Origin: JAWVZY01 sp033721955 | GTDB lineage: Bacteria > Patescibacteriota > Minisyncoccia > Spechtbacterales > 2-12-FULL-38-22 | NCBI GenBank assembly: GCA_033721955.1 | Contig: JAWVZY010000002.1 | Location: forward strand, 1-38,231 | Direction: 5' to 3' | Length of the DNA: 38,231 nt | In this document: piece after piece, positions 1-7,853 of the stretch | Layout: every line of letters begins with the position of its first letter | Position numbering within the stretch: position 1 is the stretch's first letter | The notes under the pieces: generated by a model | Told to the model about the DNA's origin: nothing | Seen by the model: the letters and a program-made list of their open reading frames with translations, nothing else | The model's database searches: none | Translations under genes and position numbers: made by a program

Positions 1-146
1 CTATCGAGAAGGTCGTGCTGCCCGGCATTACTGCCTGGGCAACAATTTCACAAAAGTGAAATTGCGGTTCGAATCCCGGTCCCTTGTCGTATAAAATACG
101 ACGATGGAAGGAACATGTATCAAGCCGTGAGGTTTATCAGCTTGAT
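1..146 (-). ncRNA. Candidate structured RNA or long structured leader (runs off left edge)
   Basis: A minus-strand promoter (180-152) predicts a start near 146. The first predicted bases form a hairpin (ATCAAGC 119-125 with GCTTGAT 140-146). Three more follow: GTCGTAT/ATACGAC (86-92/96-102), the 9-bp CAATTTCAC/GTGAAATTG with a 4-nt loop (43-51/56-64), and TGCCC-GGC/GCC-GGGCA with one bulge (19-26/33-41). A weak CGG/CCG hairpin lies between the second and third. No convincing ORF follows the promoter. I do not recognise it as tmRNA, RNase P, SRP or T-box RNA. It could instead be the 5' leader of a gene beyond the edge. Seen: promoter and stems. Inferred: that it is one transcript. Confidence 0.4.
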
Positions 147-151
147 GGAGT

Positions 152-180
152 ATATTAGCATATTTGAAAAAATTTGTCAA
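152..180 (-). promoter_or_regulatory. Consensus promoter for the leftmost minus-strand transcript
   Basis: The -35 is TTGACA (180-175), the spacer is 17 bp, and the -10 is TAATAT (157-152), preceded by an extended TGC. No gene that it could serve lies inside the window other than the hairpin chain to its left. Confidence 0.6.
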
Positions 181-270
181 ATATTTATTACAGATTTTAG
201 AATAAGGGTTGTTTTTTCTTTAATTACGGGGTACTTAATACGAATTTATTGTTTTTTTATAATTACAAAA

Positions 271-300
271 TTAAAACCCCTGCCGGCTTCCGGTCAGGGG
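271..300 (-). terminator. Rho-independent terminator of the 50-residue ORF unit
   Basis: CCCCTG-CCGG pairs with CCGG-CAGGGG around a 3-nt loop (277-300, one bulged base). On the minus strand it is followed by TTTTAATTTTG. The 270-414 stretch otherwise holds only very short ORFs of doubtful reality. Confidence 0.75.
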
Positions 301-414
301 CATCTCGAGCTCTGTTGCTCGATGCTGTGTCGCTGTTCATTGTGCGACAGGAACATTGGTGAGATCTGTGCGAAGATCGAATCTATCAACCTCCATACAT
401 AATTTTATCTCCTT

Positions 415-567
415 TCAAGCTACAGCTATAACCCGAGGAGATAAATCACAGAGACCTTCTCTGCGATAATCTCTAAACCGCACCTTATAGAAATGCGAAT
501 TCAGAGGCATTCGTTTATTTTGGCTGAAAAACATATACAGCCGTTTTCTAATCAATGACATTGCCAC
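415..567 (-). CDS. Small basic protein, 50 residues, unrecognised
   Basis: This ORF of 50 codons starts at GTG (567) and stops at TGA (417-415). The start is chosen because AGGAGG (579-574) lies 6 nt before GTG, whereas the in-frame ATG at 561 would have a 12-nt spacing. The protein is basic (about ten Arg/Lys) and has no clear membrane segment, signal peptide or paired cysteines (one Cys). It has its own consensus promoter and a downstream terminator, so it is a complete transcription unit between the TrmB-like gene and the structured RNA candidate. I do not recognise the family. The signals make translation likely; the function is unknown. Confidence 0.6.
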   Translation of the reverse strand: MAMSLIRKRLYMFFSQNKRMPLNSHFYKVRFRDYRREGLCDLSPRVIAVA

Positions 568-573
568 TTCGCA

Positions 574-641
574 CCTCCTTTCTTTAGGTACAGTTTGGCT
601 ATAGTCGCCTATATTTTAGCAAACTTTTAGTTTTTTGTCAA
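574..641 (-). promoter_or_regulatory. Promoter and strong Shine-Dalgarno of the 50-residue ORF
   Basis: The -35 is TTGACA (641-636), the spacer 17 bp, the -10 TAAAAT (618-613) with extended TGC. The predicted leader is about 39 nt and ends with AAAGGAGGT. A strong SD is rare in this window. Confidence 0.75.
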
Positions 642-652
642 GAGATTGTGAC

Positions 653-681
653 AAAAAATAGCGGATTAACCGCTATTTTTT
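653..681 (-). terminator. Terminator overlapping the TrmB-like gene stop codon
   Basis: TAGCGG (659-664) pairs with CCGCTA (670-675) around a 5-nt loop, with A6 on one side and T6 on the other. The TAG stop (675-673) lies inside the stem. Confidence 0.8.
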
Positions 682-1461
682 AGAATCTTTTCCATTTTGC
701 CTCTCCCAGGCAAGTTCAAATAAATACCTGAGAGCTCCAACAATTTCTTTGCTTTCGATCACTATACCCATGGAATCCTTGCCTCTGTAAGTAAAGATTA
801 TGGCACGATCTTCTAATAAACTGATGTCTGCATCCACGGGACTATCCAGGCGCTTAGTCAGGCGAAGGGCTTTTTTATTAGTAGGAAGAGCATCTTTATC
901 TTTTGACCAATAAAGCACCTTGCTTGGCATATTTTTTTTCAATCTAAGAGATGATGTATTTTTTGGATACTCAGGAAACATCTTTTTAACCTCATCAACA
1001 TTGGTAAGGCCGTATACCTCTGCTTTTGGCTTCACCTTGCGATTTGATTCCGTAATAATTGTCATAATACCGTCCTTACCTCTGTAGAATCTAACTCGTG
1101 GCGCCTCTGGTGCGGCCTCTCTCTGAGTTGCTTCAAGTTCAGGAAGAATATTTTTGAAATGCTTCTTTTTATTTTCTATATCACGTTCCTGCTTAATAAG
1201 CCAACGCTCTACTGCCTCAGGATCTTCTGCAACATAAACTGTTCTCTTTTGTTCATTTGATTCGCTAACTAACCCTTTTTCTTCCAATTGTTCTAAAATT
1301 ACATAAGCAGTTGGACGGTTAATATCTGCCTGCTTTGCAATATTTTGCACGGCTGAAGGACCCAAAAAGAGAGAGGCAACATAAACTCTGGCCTCCTTGT
1401 CGCTAAGACCTAATTCTTCAAGACGTCCTGCTAATTTTTGTATTTGAGTAGAATCTGCCAT
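673..1461 (-). CDS. TrmB-family transcriptional regulator
   Basis: A 262-residue protein with an N-terminal winged helix-turn-helix of the TrmB type (about residues 10-85, with LGLSDKEARVYVASL and INRPTAYVILEQLEEKGLV). A basic linker (90-120) and a C-terminal domain of about 140 residues follow. Characterised TrmB proteins in archaea bind sugars and control sugar transport and metabolism; the ligand here is unknown and the C-terminal half looks degenerate relative to sugar-binding TrmB. The gene is transcribed alone from a consensus promoter just past the recJ stop and ends in its own terminator. No SD precedes ATG. Confidence 0.75.
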   Translation of the reverse strand: MADSTQIQKLAGRLEELGLSDKEARVYVASLFLGPSAVQNIAKQADINRPTAYVILEQLEEKGLVSESNEQKRTVYVAEDPEAVERWLIKQERDIENKKKHFKNILPELEATQREAAPEAPRVRFYRGKDGIMTIITESNRKVKPKAEVYGLTNVDEVKKMFPEYPKNTSSLRLKKNMPSKVLYWSKDKDALPTNKKALRLTKRLDSPVDADISLLEDRAIIFTYRGKDSMGIVIESKEIVGALRYLFELAWERQNGKDSKK

Positions 1462-1472
1462 AAATATAATGT

Positions 1473-1533
1473 TTTAACACTAATAATTGCACTATGTCCT
1501 TATTATTATAAACTTTTTATAAAGAATTGTCAA
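1473..1533 (-). promoter_or_regulatory. Consensus promoter of the TrmB-like gene, with TAGTGTTAAA box
   Basis: TTGACA (1533-1528), a 17-bp spacer and TATAAT (1510-1505) form a perfect consensus promoter. Downstream in the leader lies TAGTGTTAAA (1482-1473), a 10-mer also found upstream of the glycosyltransferase gene and of rpmB. Confidence 0.8.
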
Positions 1534-1537
1534 GTTA

Positions 1538-3292
1538 TTACAACAGATGGCTTGTTTTGATATCTACCAATTTAAGATCGAGCTCACGAGTGCCGTCCCA
1601 CTCATTCTTGTCTAAATGAAATAGAATGTCGGCCTCTGCCCCATCTTGGATATGGGCGGCATCAGAGGGAAAACGAAAACCTATTGCTTTTAACCTTTTT
1701 CCTTTGCCTGTTTCAACTACACACTTAAAATGGTCCTTACCCTCTCCCACCATACGAGGATTTTTGAGTATAACATCCCGCAAAAGAAAAATAGGTTTTT
1801 GATTTGCCTCTCCATGGGGGGCAAACTTTAAAAGCTCATCATAAAGATTCCAATTTATATCGTCGGGGGATATCTCGGCCTCAACTATAGCTTTTGGTAT
1901 TATATCTTTTCTATCCAATTTTCCCGCGGCCATTGCTGTTTTAGTTTGGATATTGCGGGCTAATATTTCTTCATCAGCGACATTTGCGCTAAACCCTCCT
2001 GCTTGTCTATGCCCTCCGTATTTTATAAGAAAATCATCACAATGCTGCATTATCTCTACTATATTTAAATACTCAGGCCCTCGAGCTGAGCCAACTAATT
2101 TACTCCCCTTTTTTTGATAAATAAAGGCGGGTTTGTTATATTTCTCGGCAAGGCGCCCTGCTACTATCCCCGCTACACCAATAGGCCAGTTCTTTGAACC
2201 GGCTACTATAGCGCTTGAATTATTTAATTGTGTTGTGTCAATTTCGGCGATTATATCTTCTACTAGTTTTTTGCGCTCTTTATTTTTTGTATCTAATATA
2301 TGCGCAAGCACATCAGCGTCTTTTTTTGTTTTGGCTGTTAAAAGATCGAATGCTATATCTGCATGTTCCATGCGCCCTGCTGAATTTAAGCGCGGCCCCA
2401 ATATAAAACCAAGGGTAAAGGCATTTAAATTTGTCGCGACTTCCTGAGCCTCAAAGGTAGCATCAACACTTGCCTTTTCCATAAGAGCGTTTAAGCCGGG
2501 GCGTCTTTTCTGGGCTAAAACGTAAAGTCCGTATTTAACAAGTGTTCTATTTTCTCCCTTTAAAGGCATGACATCAGTAACTGTAGCTATAGCTACAAGA
2601 TCTAAAAGCCATTTTTCCCAACCCTGATGAGGAGCTTGAGCTCCTTTTTTGCGGCGAAAATCGATAAGAGCGCTACATACCTTAAAAGCAACACCGGTTC
2701 CGGCAAGATTCTTAAATATATATTTATCTCCTTCCTGATGGGGATTAACATGGGCAAAGGCGGGGTTGTTGTCACGAGTTACCTGATGATGATCTATTAC
2801 AACTACATCGATGCCATTTTCCTGGGCAAGGTTAATTTCCTCAATATTAGAGGAGCCACAATCTACTGTAACTATTAAATCTTTTTTATCCTCTATAAAC
2901 CCCTCTACCGCCTCTAAATTCATGCCATAACCCTCATCTTCTCTATGGGGTATATAAACCTCTACGTTTTTGGCTCCAAGCTCTTCAAATACTTCCTTTA
3001 GTAGAGCGGAGCCACACACTCCGTCGGCATCATAGTCACCATAAATTAAAATATCTTCGCCCCCATCAAGTGCGGCACTTATGCGCGAGACCGCCCTATC
3101 TATATCTTTAAGCAAGCCCGGATCATGCAGATCTTCATATGAAGGATTTAAAAATTTATCAATATCATCTTCATTTTTTAGCTCGCGATTCCAAAAAAGC
3201 TGTTTTGCAACATCTGAATGTTCAGCCCCACTTTCAAGAAAATCCGCGGGCGCGGGCTTATGCATTTCCCAAATTTTACCAAGCAAAGACAT
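1538..3292 (-). CDS. recJ: Single-stranded-DNA-specific exonuclease RecJ
   Basis: A 584-residue DHH-superfamily nuclease, 5'-3' on single-stranded DNA, acting in recombination and mismatch or base-excision repair. Motifs visible: GDYDADG (85-91), VDCG (143-146), DHH (167-169) and the DHHA1 motif GGHRQAGG (426-433), followed by a C-terminal OB-like region. The length is close to that of bacterial RecJ (about 570-580). No SD precedes the ATG; a TATAGT hexamer lies 8 nt upstream, suggesting a nearly leaderless mRNA. It is separated from pgk by 118 bp with a possible weak terminator. Confidence 0.93.
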   Translation of the reverse strand: MSLLGKIWEMHKPAPADFLESGAEHSDVAKQLFWNRELKNEDDIDKFLNPSYEDLHDPGLLKDIDRAVSRISAALDGGEDILIYGDYDADGVCGSALLKEVFEELGAKNVEVYIPHREDEGYGMNLEAVEGFIEDKKDLIVTVDCGSSNIEEINLAQENGIDVVVIDHHQVTRDNNPAFAHVNPHQEGDKYIFKNLAGTGVAFKVCSALIDFRRKKGAQAPHQGWEKWLLDLVAIATVTDVMPLKGENRTLVKYGLYVLAQKRRPGLNALMEKASVDATFEAQEVATNLNAFTLGFILGPRLNSAGRMEHADIAFDLLTAKTKKDADVLAHILDTKNKERKKLVEDIIAEIDTTQLNNSSAIVAGSKNWPIGVAGIVAGRLAEKYNKPAFIYQKKGSKLVGSARGPEYLNIVEIMQHCDDFLIKYGGHRQAGGFSANVADEEILARNIQTKTAMAAGKLDRKDIIPKAIVEAEISPDDINWNLYDELLKFAPHGEANQKPIFLLRDVILKNPRMVGEGKDHFKCVVETGKGKRLKAIGFRFPSDAAHIQDGAEADILFHLDKNEWDGTRELDLKLVDIKTSHLL

Positions 3293-3340
3293 ATATATTT
3301 ACTATACACCATTTATTAACTCCAAAAAATTGACAAAGAT

Positions 3341-3369
3341 AAAAAATATGACTCTATATAAAATAGAGC
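3341..3369 (-). terminator. Possible weak terminator after pgk
   Basis: CTCTAT (3352-3357) and ATAGAG (3363-3368) form a short AT-rich stem with a TTTTTT run a few bases downstream on the minus strand. It lies in the pgk-recJ gap. Confidence 0.4.
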
Positions 3370-3410
3370 CCATAAAGAGCCCTTAATTACCGGGGTGAAT
3401 TTGTATTCCT

Positions 3411-4568
3411 TTACCTTAACACCTCAAGAGCCGGCAAAGTACCTTCTGCTAAAAATTCGAGCATCGCACCGCCTCCGGTTGATGCAAAATAAATGCTATC
3501 TGTAGCTTCTACATCATCTATAACACTCATAAGATCGCCTCCTCCTACAATTATTTTAGCTTTAGAGCGCACAAGAGAGCGGGCAAGCTGCCGAGTGCCT
3601 CTTGCAAATTCCTCTACTTCTATAAGGCCTAAGGGGCCATTCCATACAACAGTTCCAGCTTTTTTAATAATGTTTGAAAATTCACTTATGGTATCGGGAC
3701 CGGCATCCAATATCATGTCGCTTTTCTTTATATCTTTAATATCGATTATCCGCGCAGGTGCCTTGCCTGTATCCTCAGTTGATACTACAACGTCCTTTGG
3801 CATATGCAATTTTTGATGGCTCAAATCAACCCCCTTTATAAGATCTTCAATATCATCCTCATGCCAACTGCGCCCTATCTCCATACCTTGAAATTTCATA
3901 ATAGAGTTTGCTATAAGGCCTCCTAAGCAAAACTGATCAACATGTGAAAATAACTCCGATACAAGTTTCAGCTTTGTATCTACCTTTGCACCCCCCATAA
4001 CAAAGCTTAGAGGTTTTTTAGGATTATTTATTACCTCACCCAGGGTCTCAACCTCTTTTTGCAGCAGCAGTCCTGCAGCAGATCTTTTTATTTCTTTGGG
4101 TAGAGCAAATACAGATGTATGCTCCCTATGAGCTACACCAAAGGCATCGTTAATATAAGCATCGCCCAAAGCGGCAAGCTCTTTTGCAAATTCTTTACTA
4201 CCCTCTTTTTCGCGCTTATCAAAGCGCAAATTTTCAAGCAATGCCACATCACCCTCTTCCATGGCATCTATCTCTCCCTCTGCTATTTCCAAACCTTCAA
4301 AAAATTTTATATCTATTTTGAGAAGCTCGCCCAAACGTTCGGCTACAGGCATCAAGCTAAACTCTTGGTTATATTTTCCGCCGGGCCTGCCAAGGTGAGC
4401 CATAATAATTACCTTAGCTCCCTTATCGCGCAAATAATTTATAGTAGGCAAAGTAGCACGAATACGAAAATCGTCAGTTATCTTTTCTTTATCCATGCTT
4501 ACATTAAAATCAGCGCGCAATAGTACACGCTCCCCGCTTTTTATTTTAAGATTCTTCACCGTATTCAT
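3411..4568 (-). CDS. pgk: Phosphoglycerate kinase
   Basis: A 385-residue enzyme, about the usual bacterial length, transferring phosphate between 1,3-bisphosphoglycerate and ADP in glycolysis. Visible: the substrate-binding LRADFNV near residue 20, HLGRPGGK, the GGAKVDTK hinge region, and C-terminal GGGDLMSVID and STGGGAMLEFL nucleotide-binding loops. It follows tpiA with a 2-nt gap and is the last gene of the operon that begins at adk. No SD is present. Confidence 0.96.
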   Translation of the reverse strand: MNTVKNLKIKSGERVLLRADFNVSMDKEKITDDFRIRATLPTINYLRDKGAKVIIMAHLGRPGGKYNQEFSLMPVAERLGELLKIDIKFFEGLEIAEGEIDAMEEGDVALLENLRFDKREKEGSKEFAKELAALGDAYINDAFGVAHREHTSVFALPKEIKRSAAGLLLQKEVETLGEVINNPKKPLSFVMGGAKVDTKLKLVSELFSHVDQFCLGGLIANSIMKFQGMEIGRSWHEDDIEDLIKGVDLSHQKLHMPKDVVVSTEDTGKAPARIIDIKDIKKSDMILDAGPDTISEFSNIIKKAGTVVWNGPLGLIEVEEFARGTRQLARSLVRSKAKIIVGGGDLMSVIDDVEATDSIYFASTGGGAMLEFLAEGTLPALEVLR

Positions 4569-4570
4569 AA

Positions 4571-5347
4571 TTATATTATTTGTTTTGCCATCTTAATAAA
4601 TTCTTTCGCATCCAAGCTGGAACCACCTACCAAAGCGCCATCCATCTCAGCATCCTTTATAAAAGTGTTTATATTTTTACTATTTGTACTCCCTCCATAT
4701 AATATGGGTACTGTATTAGCTGTAGCTCGGGTATATAATTTATCTAAAACTTTTTGTATAAGTATCCTGGCACTCATTGCATCATTAGCAGTTGCAGCAT
4801 TGCCTGTCCCTATGGCCCAAATGGGTTCGTATGCAATTATCAATTTTTTAGCACGCGCTACACTTAGACCCTCAAGAGCCCCTGCAAGCTGCTCTTTTAC
4901 GATCCTAACGGGCTCATTATCGCTTTCTCCCACGGCAAGTATGGGTGTAATACTATGCTTTAATGCAGATTTTATTTTTTTATTTATGAGCTCTGAATCT
5001 TCTCGGAAATATTTTCTACGCTCCGAATGGCCGATTATTACATACTTACACCCAATATCTTTAAGCATTTTAGCCGATACCTCCCCTGTATATGCGCCAC
5101 TATCTTCAAAGTAACAATTTTGAGCACCTAAATTTATGGAATTGCTCTTTGTAGGTATGTGTCGGCCTACTGCTTCCAAATATGAGAAGGGCGGGCATAA
5201 TATTATTTCAACATTTTTTTTATTTTTTATTTTGCCAAAACCCTCTGCAGTATCCTTTGCGAGTTTCTCTGCCTGCTTTAATGTTACAGGATTCATTTTC
5301 CAATTACCTGCTAAATATATTTTTTTGCTTTTTTTCTTTTTTGGCAT
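4571..5347 (-). CDS. tpiA: Triosephosphate isomerase
   Basis: A 258-residue TIM-barrel enzyme interconverting dihydroxyacetone phosphate and glyceraldehyde 3-phosphate. Visible: the AGNWKMNP lysine loop (Lys17), the catalytic-histidine IIGHSERR, the catalytic-glutamate AYEPIWAIGTG and the phosphate-binding LYGGSTNSKN and GALVGGSSL. A lysine-rich N-terminus (KKKKSKK) precedes the core. It lies 4 nt after dedA and 2 nt before pgk, so lower glycolysis is co-expressed with sugar and envelope genes. Confidence 0.96.
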   Translation of the reverse strand: MPKKKKSKKIYLAGNWKMNPVTLKQAEKLAKDTAEGFGKIKNKKNVEIILCPPFSYLEAVGRHIPTKSNSINLGAQNCYFEDSGAYTGEVSAKMLKDIGCKYVIIGHSERRKYFREDSELINKKIKSALKHSITPILAVGESDNEPVRIVKEQLAGALEGLSVARAKKLIIAYEPIWAIGTGNAATANDAMSARILIQKVLDKLYTRATANTVPILYGGSTNSKNINTFIKDAEMDGALVGGSSLDAKEFIKMAKQII

Positions 5348-5351
5348 ATAG

Positions 5352-5978
5352 TTACGATGCTTTAAGTCCTTTAATGTAGCGCCTTATCCACCAGGTGGCG
5401 CCGGTTACTAAAATAAGTATTAAGACCCAGTCAAACTGACGGAAGTATGGTTCAAGCATGGTCCAGTTTTCGCCTGCAAGTACTCCAAGATATGTAAGAA
5501 AAAGTGAATATAAAAATGAACCGGTAAAAACGTAAATTACAAAAGGTATAAACTTCATTTTAGCAATTCCTGCAGGAATAGGCACAAAACCTCGTATTCC
5601 GGGAATTAAGCGCGAAATGAATATTATTTTAGCTCCATGCTTTTTAAAAAGCTGGTTGGCCTCTTCAATATCTTTATGGGTAACAAGAAAAAATTTACCA
5701 TATTTATACAAAAAACTAATACCTACGTATCTTGAAACAGTGTATGTAAATACTGTTCCCAATATATTGCCTACAGCTCCCCAAAAAGCTACAGCAAGCA
5801 AAGAAAACCTCCCTAAGCTTACAAGATATCCCGAAAAAGGCAGAATGATCTCAGAAGGCACAGGAATAAAAGAGCCCTCAAGTGTCATTAAAAAAGAAAT
5901 TCCCGCATAACCTGTAGCATCTATTATTTGTATCGTCTGTACACCAACCCACTCTAAAATGTGCTCAACTATATCCAT
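5352..5978 (-). CDS. DedA-family membrane protein
   Basis: A 208-residue polytopic membrane protein of the DedA/VTT (SNARE-associated) family. Visible: the N-terminal EGSFIPVPSEIILPFSGYL segment, GAVGNILG, and the C-terminal FISRLIPGIRGFVPIPAGIAKM, which carries the conserved Arg and Gly-Pro-rich re-entrant signature. Family members act in lipid transport such as undecaprenyl-phosphate or phosphatidylethanolamine translocation; the substrate is not decided by sequence. It lies between galT and tpiA with gaps of 3 and 4 nt. Confidence 0.88.
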   Translation of the reverse strand: MDIVEHILEWVGVQTIQIIDATGYAGISFLMTLEGSFIPVPSEIILPFSGYLVSLGRFSLLAVAFWGAVGNILGTVFTYTVSRYVGISFLYKYGKFFLVTHKDIEEANQLFKKHGAKIIFISRLIPGIRGFVPIPAGIAKMKFIPFVIYVFTGSFLYSLFLTYLGVLAGENWTMLEPYFRQFDWVLILILVTGATWWIRRYIKGLKAS

Positions 5979-5981
5979 GGT

Positions 5982-7061
5982 TTATTTAAGTGATTTGCGT
6001 AAATACTCAGCTGCGTGCATGGGCTCAATCGTTGATATTTCTATTCCTGTGCTTATTTCAAACCCCGCCCAAATCTGTGTTTTTGGAATTATTTCAAAAT
6101 GCCAGTGGTAATGCGGATACGTTCTTCCATCTGTAGGTGATGTATGGAGAAAAAAATTATAATCCGGATTGTCTAAAGTTTCATACAAAGATTTGAGCGA
6201 AGCATGAAGAGCTTCTGCAAACTTTGAAATTGATCTTTGAGGCATTCGCTCAAAATAAGGATTATGCTTCTTGGGAAATATGCGTATCTCGAAAGCCGCG
6301 CGAGATACAAACGGGCAAAAAGCAACAAAGTCATCATTTTCAAATATAACTCTTTCTTTATCTATTAATTCATAGGCGATCATTACACAATGCACACATT
6401 TCATATTCCGCCTCCAATATAAACCTGAGCCACGCAAAGATCTTTGTATGCTCACGGGTAAAACAGGTGTTGCTATAAGCTGGGAATGGGGATGAGGCAA
6501 GGAAGCCCCTGCGTCGGGACCGTGATTATGAAAAATTGAAATATACTTAATACATTTATCTTTCTTTAATTTCTTATACCTTTGCTGATATGCGCGCACT
6601 ACCCCTGAAACTTCTTCGTTTTCCATTAAAGCGATGTGCCTGCTATGATCTCTTGTAATTATTACCTCATGATAGCCATTGCCTTCATGTACCAAATACT
6701 CGCCTTTTTGACTTATGCCTCCACACCCCTCTAAATGGCTAAGGGCAGGGTATTTATTGGGTATTACCTGTAAACTCCAATCCTCTTTATCTTTATAAAT
6801 TAACAGGGGCTCGGCATTGCCTGAGGCCTGTGGATCTTCAAAAGGACAATCTTTTTTAGATTGTTTAAGTTCAGGTTTATCTTTTTTTATATAAGCGTCG
6901 GGACGCTTAGCTCTTCCGGTAGCTATAACAACCCACTCATCTGTGACGAGATCTTGGCGAAGTTCAGATGGAGGTGCTTCGGGGTTATTTTTAGGAGGTA
7001 TCTTCTTTGTTTTCTTTTTGTTTTGTTTGTTTTTCATAGGGTTGCTTTCTTGGTTTATCAT
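5982..7061 (-). CDS. galT: Galactose-1-phosphate uridylyltransferase family protein
   Basis: A 359-residue HIT-superfamily nucleotidyltransferase. Visible: DCPF with Cys72, FHNHGPDAGASLPHPHSQ (175-194) with the HPHxQ motif whose His192 matches the uridylylated histidine, a CxxC pair (Cys222/225) and a C-terminal HYHWHFEI. It moves UMP between glucose-1-P and galactose-1-P in the Leloir pathway; related ADP-sugar enzymes are hard to exclude. The N-terminus overlaps the 3' end of the glycosyltransferase gene by 71 nt. ATG 7061 has a GGAG only 3 nt away, and ATG 7037 is the only other upstream choice, so the first 30 lysine-rich residues are uncertain. Confidence 0.85.
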   Translation of the reverse strand: MINQESNPMKNKQNKKKTKKIPPKNNPEAPPSELRQDLVTDEWVVIATGRAKRPDAYIKKDKPELKQSKKDCPFEDPQASGNAEPLLIYKDKEDWSLQVIPNKYPALSHLEGCGGISQKGEYLVHEGNGYHEVIITRDHSRHIALMENEEVSGVVRAYQQRYKKLKKDKCIKYISIFHNHGPDAGASLPHPHSQLIATPVLPVSIQRSLRGSGLYWRRNMKCVHCVMIAYELIDKERVIFENDDFVAFCPFVSRAAFEIRIFPKKHNPYFERMPQRSISKFAEALHASLKSLYETLDNPDYNFFLHTSPTDGRTYPHYHWHFEIIPKTQIWAGFEISTGIEISTIEPMHAAEYLRKSLK

Positions 7062-7803
7062 ATACTCCTGTCATCAAATTCCATCTTATCTTAAAAAGGT
7101 CCAACAATACCTTCACATAACCGTTGGGACCTATAAATGTAACGGTACTATGAGGGTCATTTACCCAATGTACAGGTATCATGCCTATTTTGTATCCAAA
7201 TTTTCGAGCAATGGCAAGAGCTTCAATGTCAAAACTAAATCTATTCATGCGTGCCCGTGAAAATATTTTTTCAGCTGCCTCTTCGTGAAAAAGCTTAAAT
7301 CCATTTTGCGTATCCCAGATGCCTGGAACAGCCATAATTTGTATCATAATATTTCCCATATTTCCCAAAATATACTTTAGAAGCGACTGTCGCACCTCTT
7401 GCTTGGCACCTTTAGCATCTTTTGGATCTCGCGTTCCTATTATAACTTTATGCTCCTTTGCTAGGGGCCACATTTTTTCTATATGCTCTATAGCAGTTGA
7501 ACCATCAGAATCCATAAATAAGCGCCACTTACCTTTTGCCTCCAGCATCCCCTGGCGAACCACATAGCCCTTGCCGTGATTTTTTTCATTATTAATAATG
7601 CGAAGGTTATGTACAAGTTGTCGATGACCTTCTATTACCTCGTAAGTATTGTCAGTAGCGCCATCAATTACAACTAATATTTCATAAGTATAATCCTGAT
7701 TTTCCAAATATTTATCAACATCAAGGAGCGTATCGGGTATACGCTTAGCTTCGTTATAGGCGGGAAATATTACTGATAAATGGGGTTTTTTATTGTTTGC
7801 CAT
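6991..7803 (-). CDS. Family 2 glycosyltransferase, dolichyl/polyprenyl-phosphate type
   Basis: A 270-residue GT-A fold protein. Visible: LSVIFPAYNEAKRIP at the N-terminus, LVVIDGATDNT, the DxD motif in MDSDGS, and GIWDTQNGFKLF. It resembles the ALG5/DPM group, which make polyprenyl-phosphate-linked hexose for envelope glycans. No obvious transmembrane anchor is seen, and the tail is Lys/Gln/Glu-rich. An extended -10 (TGTTAAAAT) ends 6 nt before ATG, so the mRNA could start at the A of ATG. The 3' end overlaps galT by 71 nt. Confidence 0.85.
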   Translation of the reverse strand: MANNKKPHLSVIFPAYNEAKRIPDTLLDVDKYLENQDYTYEILVVIDGATDNTYEVIEGHRQLVHNLRIINNEKNHGKGYVVRQGMLEAKGKWRLFMDSDGSTAIEHIEKMWPLAKEHKVIIGTRDPKDAKGAKQEVRQSLLKYILGNMGNIMIQIMAVPGIWDTQNGFKLFHEEAAEKIFSRARMNRFSFDIEALAIARKFGYKIGMIPVHWVNDPHSTVTFIGPNGYVKVLLDLFKIRWNLMTGVYDKPRKQPYEKQTKQKENKEDTS

Positions 7804-7821
7804 ATTTTTATTTTAACACTA
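7804..7821 (-). promoter_or_regulatory. Extended -10 promoter giving a leaderless glycosyltransferase mRNA
   Basis: TGT-TAAAAT (7818-7810) is followed by 6 nt and ATG (7803), so the predicted +1 coincides with the start codon. It lies in the 50-nt gap after map and overlaps the TAGTGTTAAA box (7821-7812). No good -35 is visible. Confidence 0.5.
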
Positions 7822-7853
7822 TTTTATTGAGTATATAAATTTAGTTTTACACA

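Noticed and set aside
59..90. tRNA-like T loop (GGTTCGAATCC) on the plus strand
   Set aside because: The flanking five-base stems do not pair, there is no matching acceptor or anticodon arm, and the same bases fit a short CGG/CCG hairpin of the minus-strand RNA candidate.
263..400. Further tiny minus-strand ORFs after the 50-residue ORF (ATG at 400, 396 and 340; 4, 19 and 25 codons)
   Set aside because: Only the 4-codon frame has a good SD distance; the last reads through the terminator stem. Kept as possible leader peptides at best.
115..402. Plus-strand ORF of 95 codons
   Set aside because: It crosses the minus-strand promoter, the terminator stem and the second small ORF region, has no supporting promoter, and its composition is unlike that of a protein gene.
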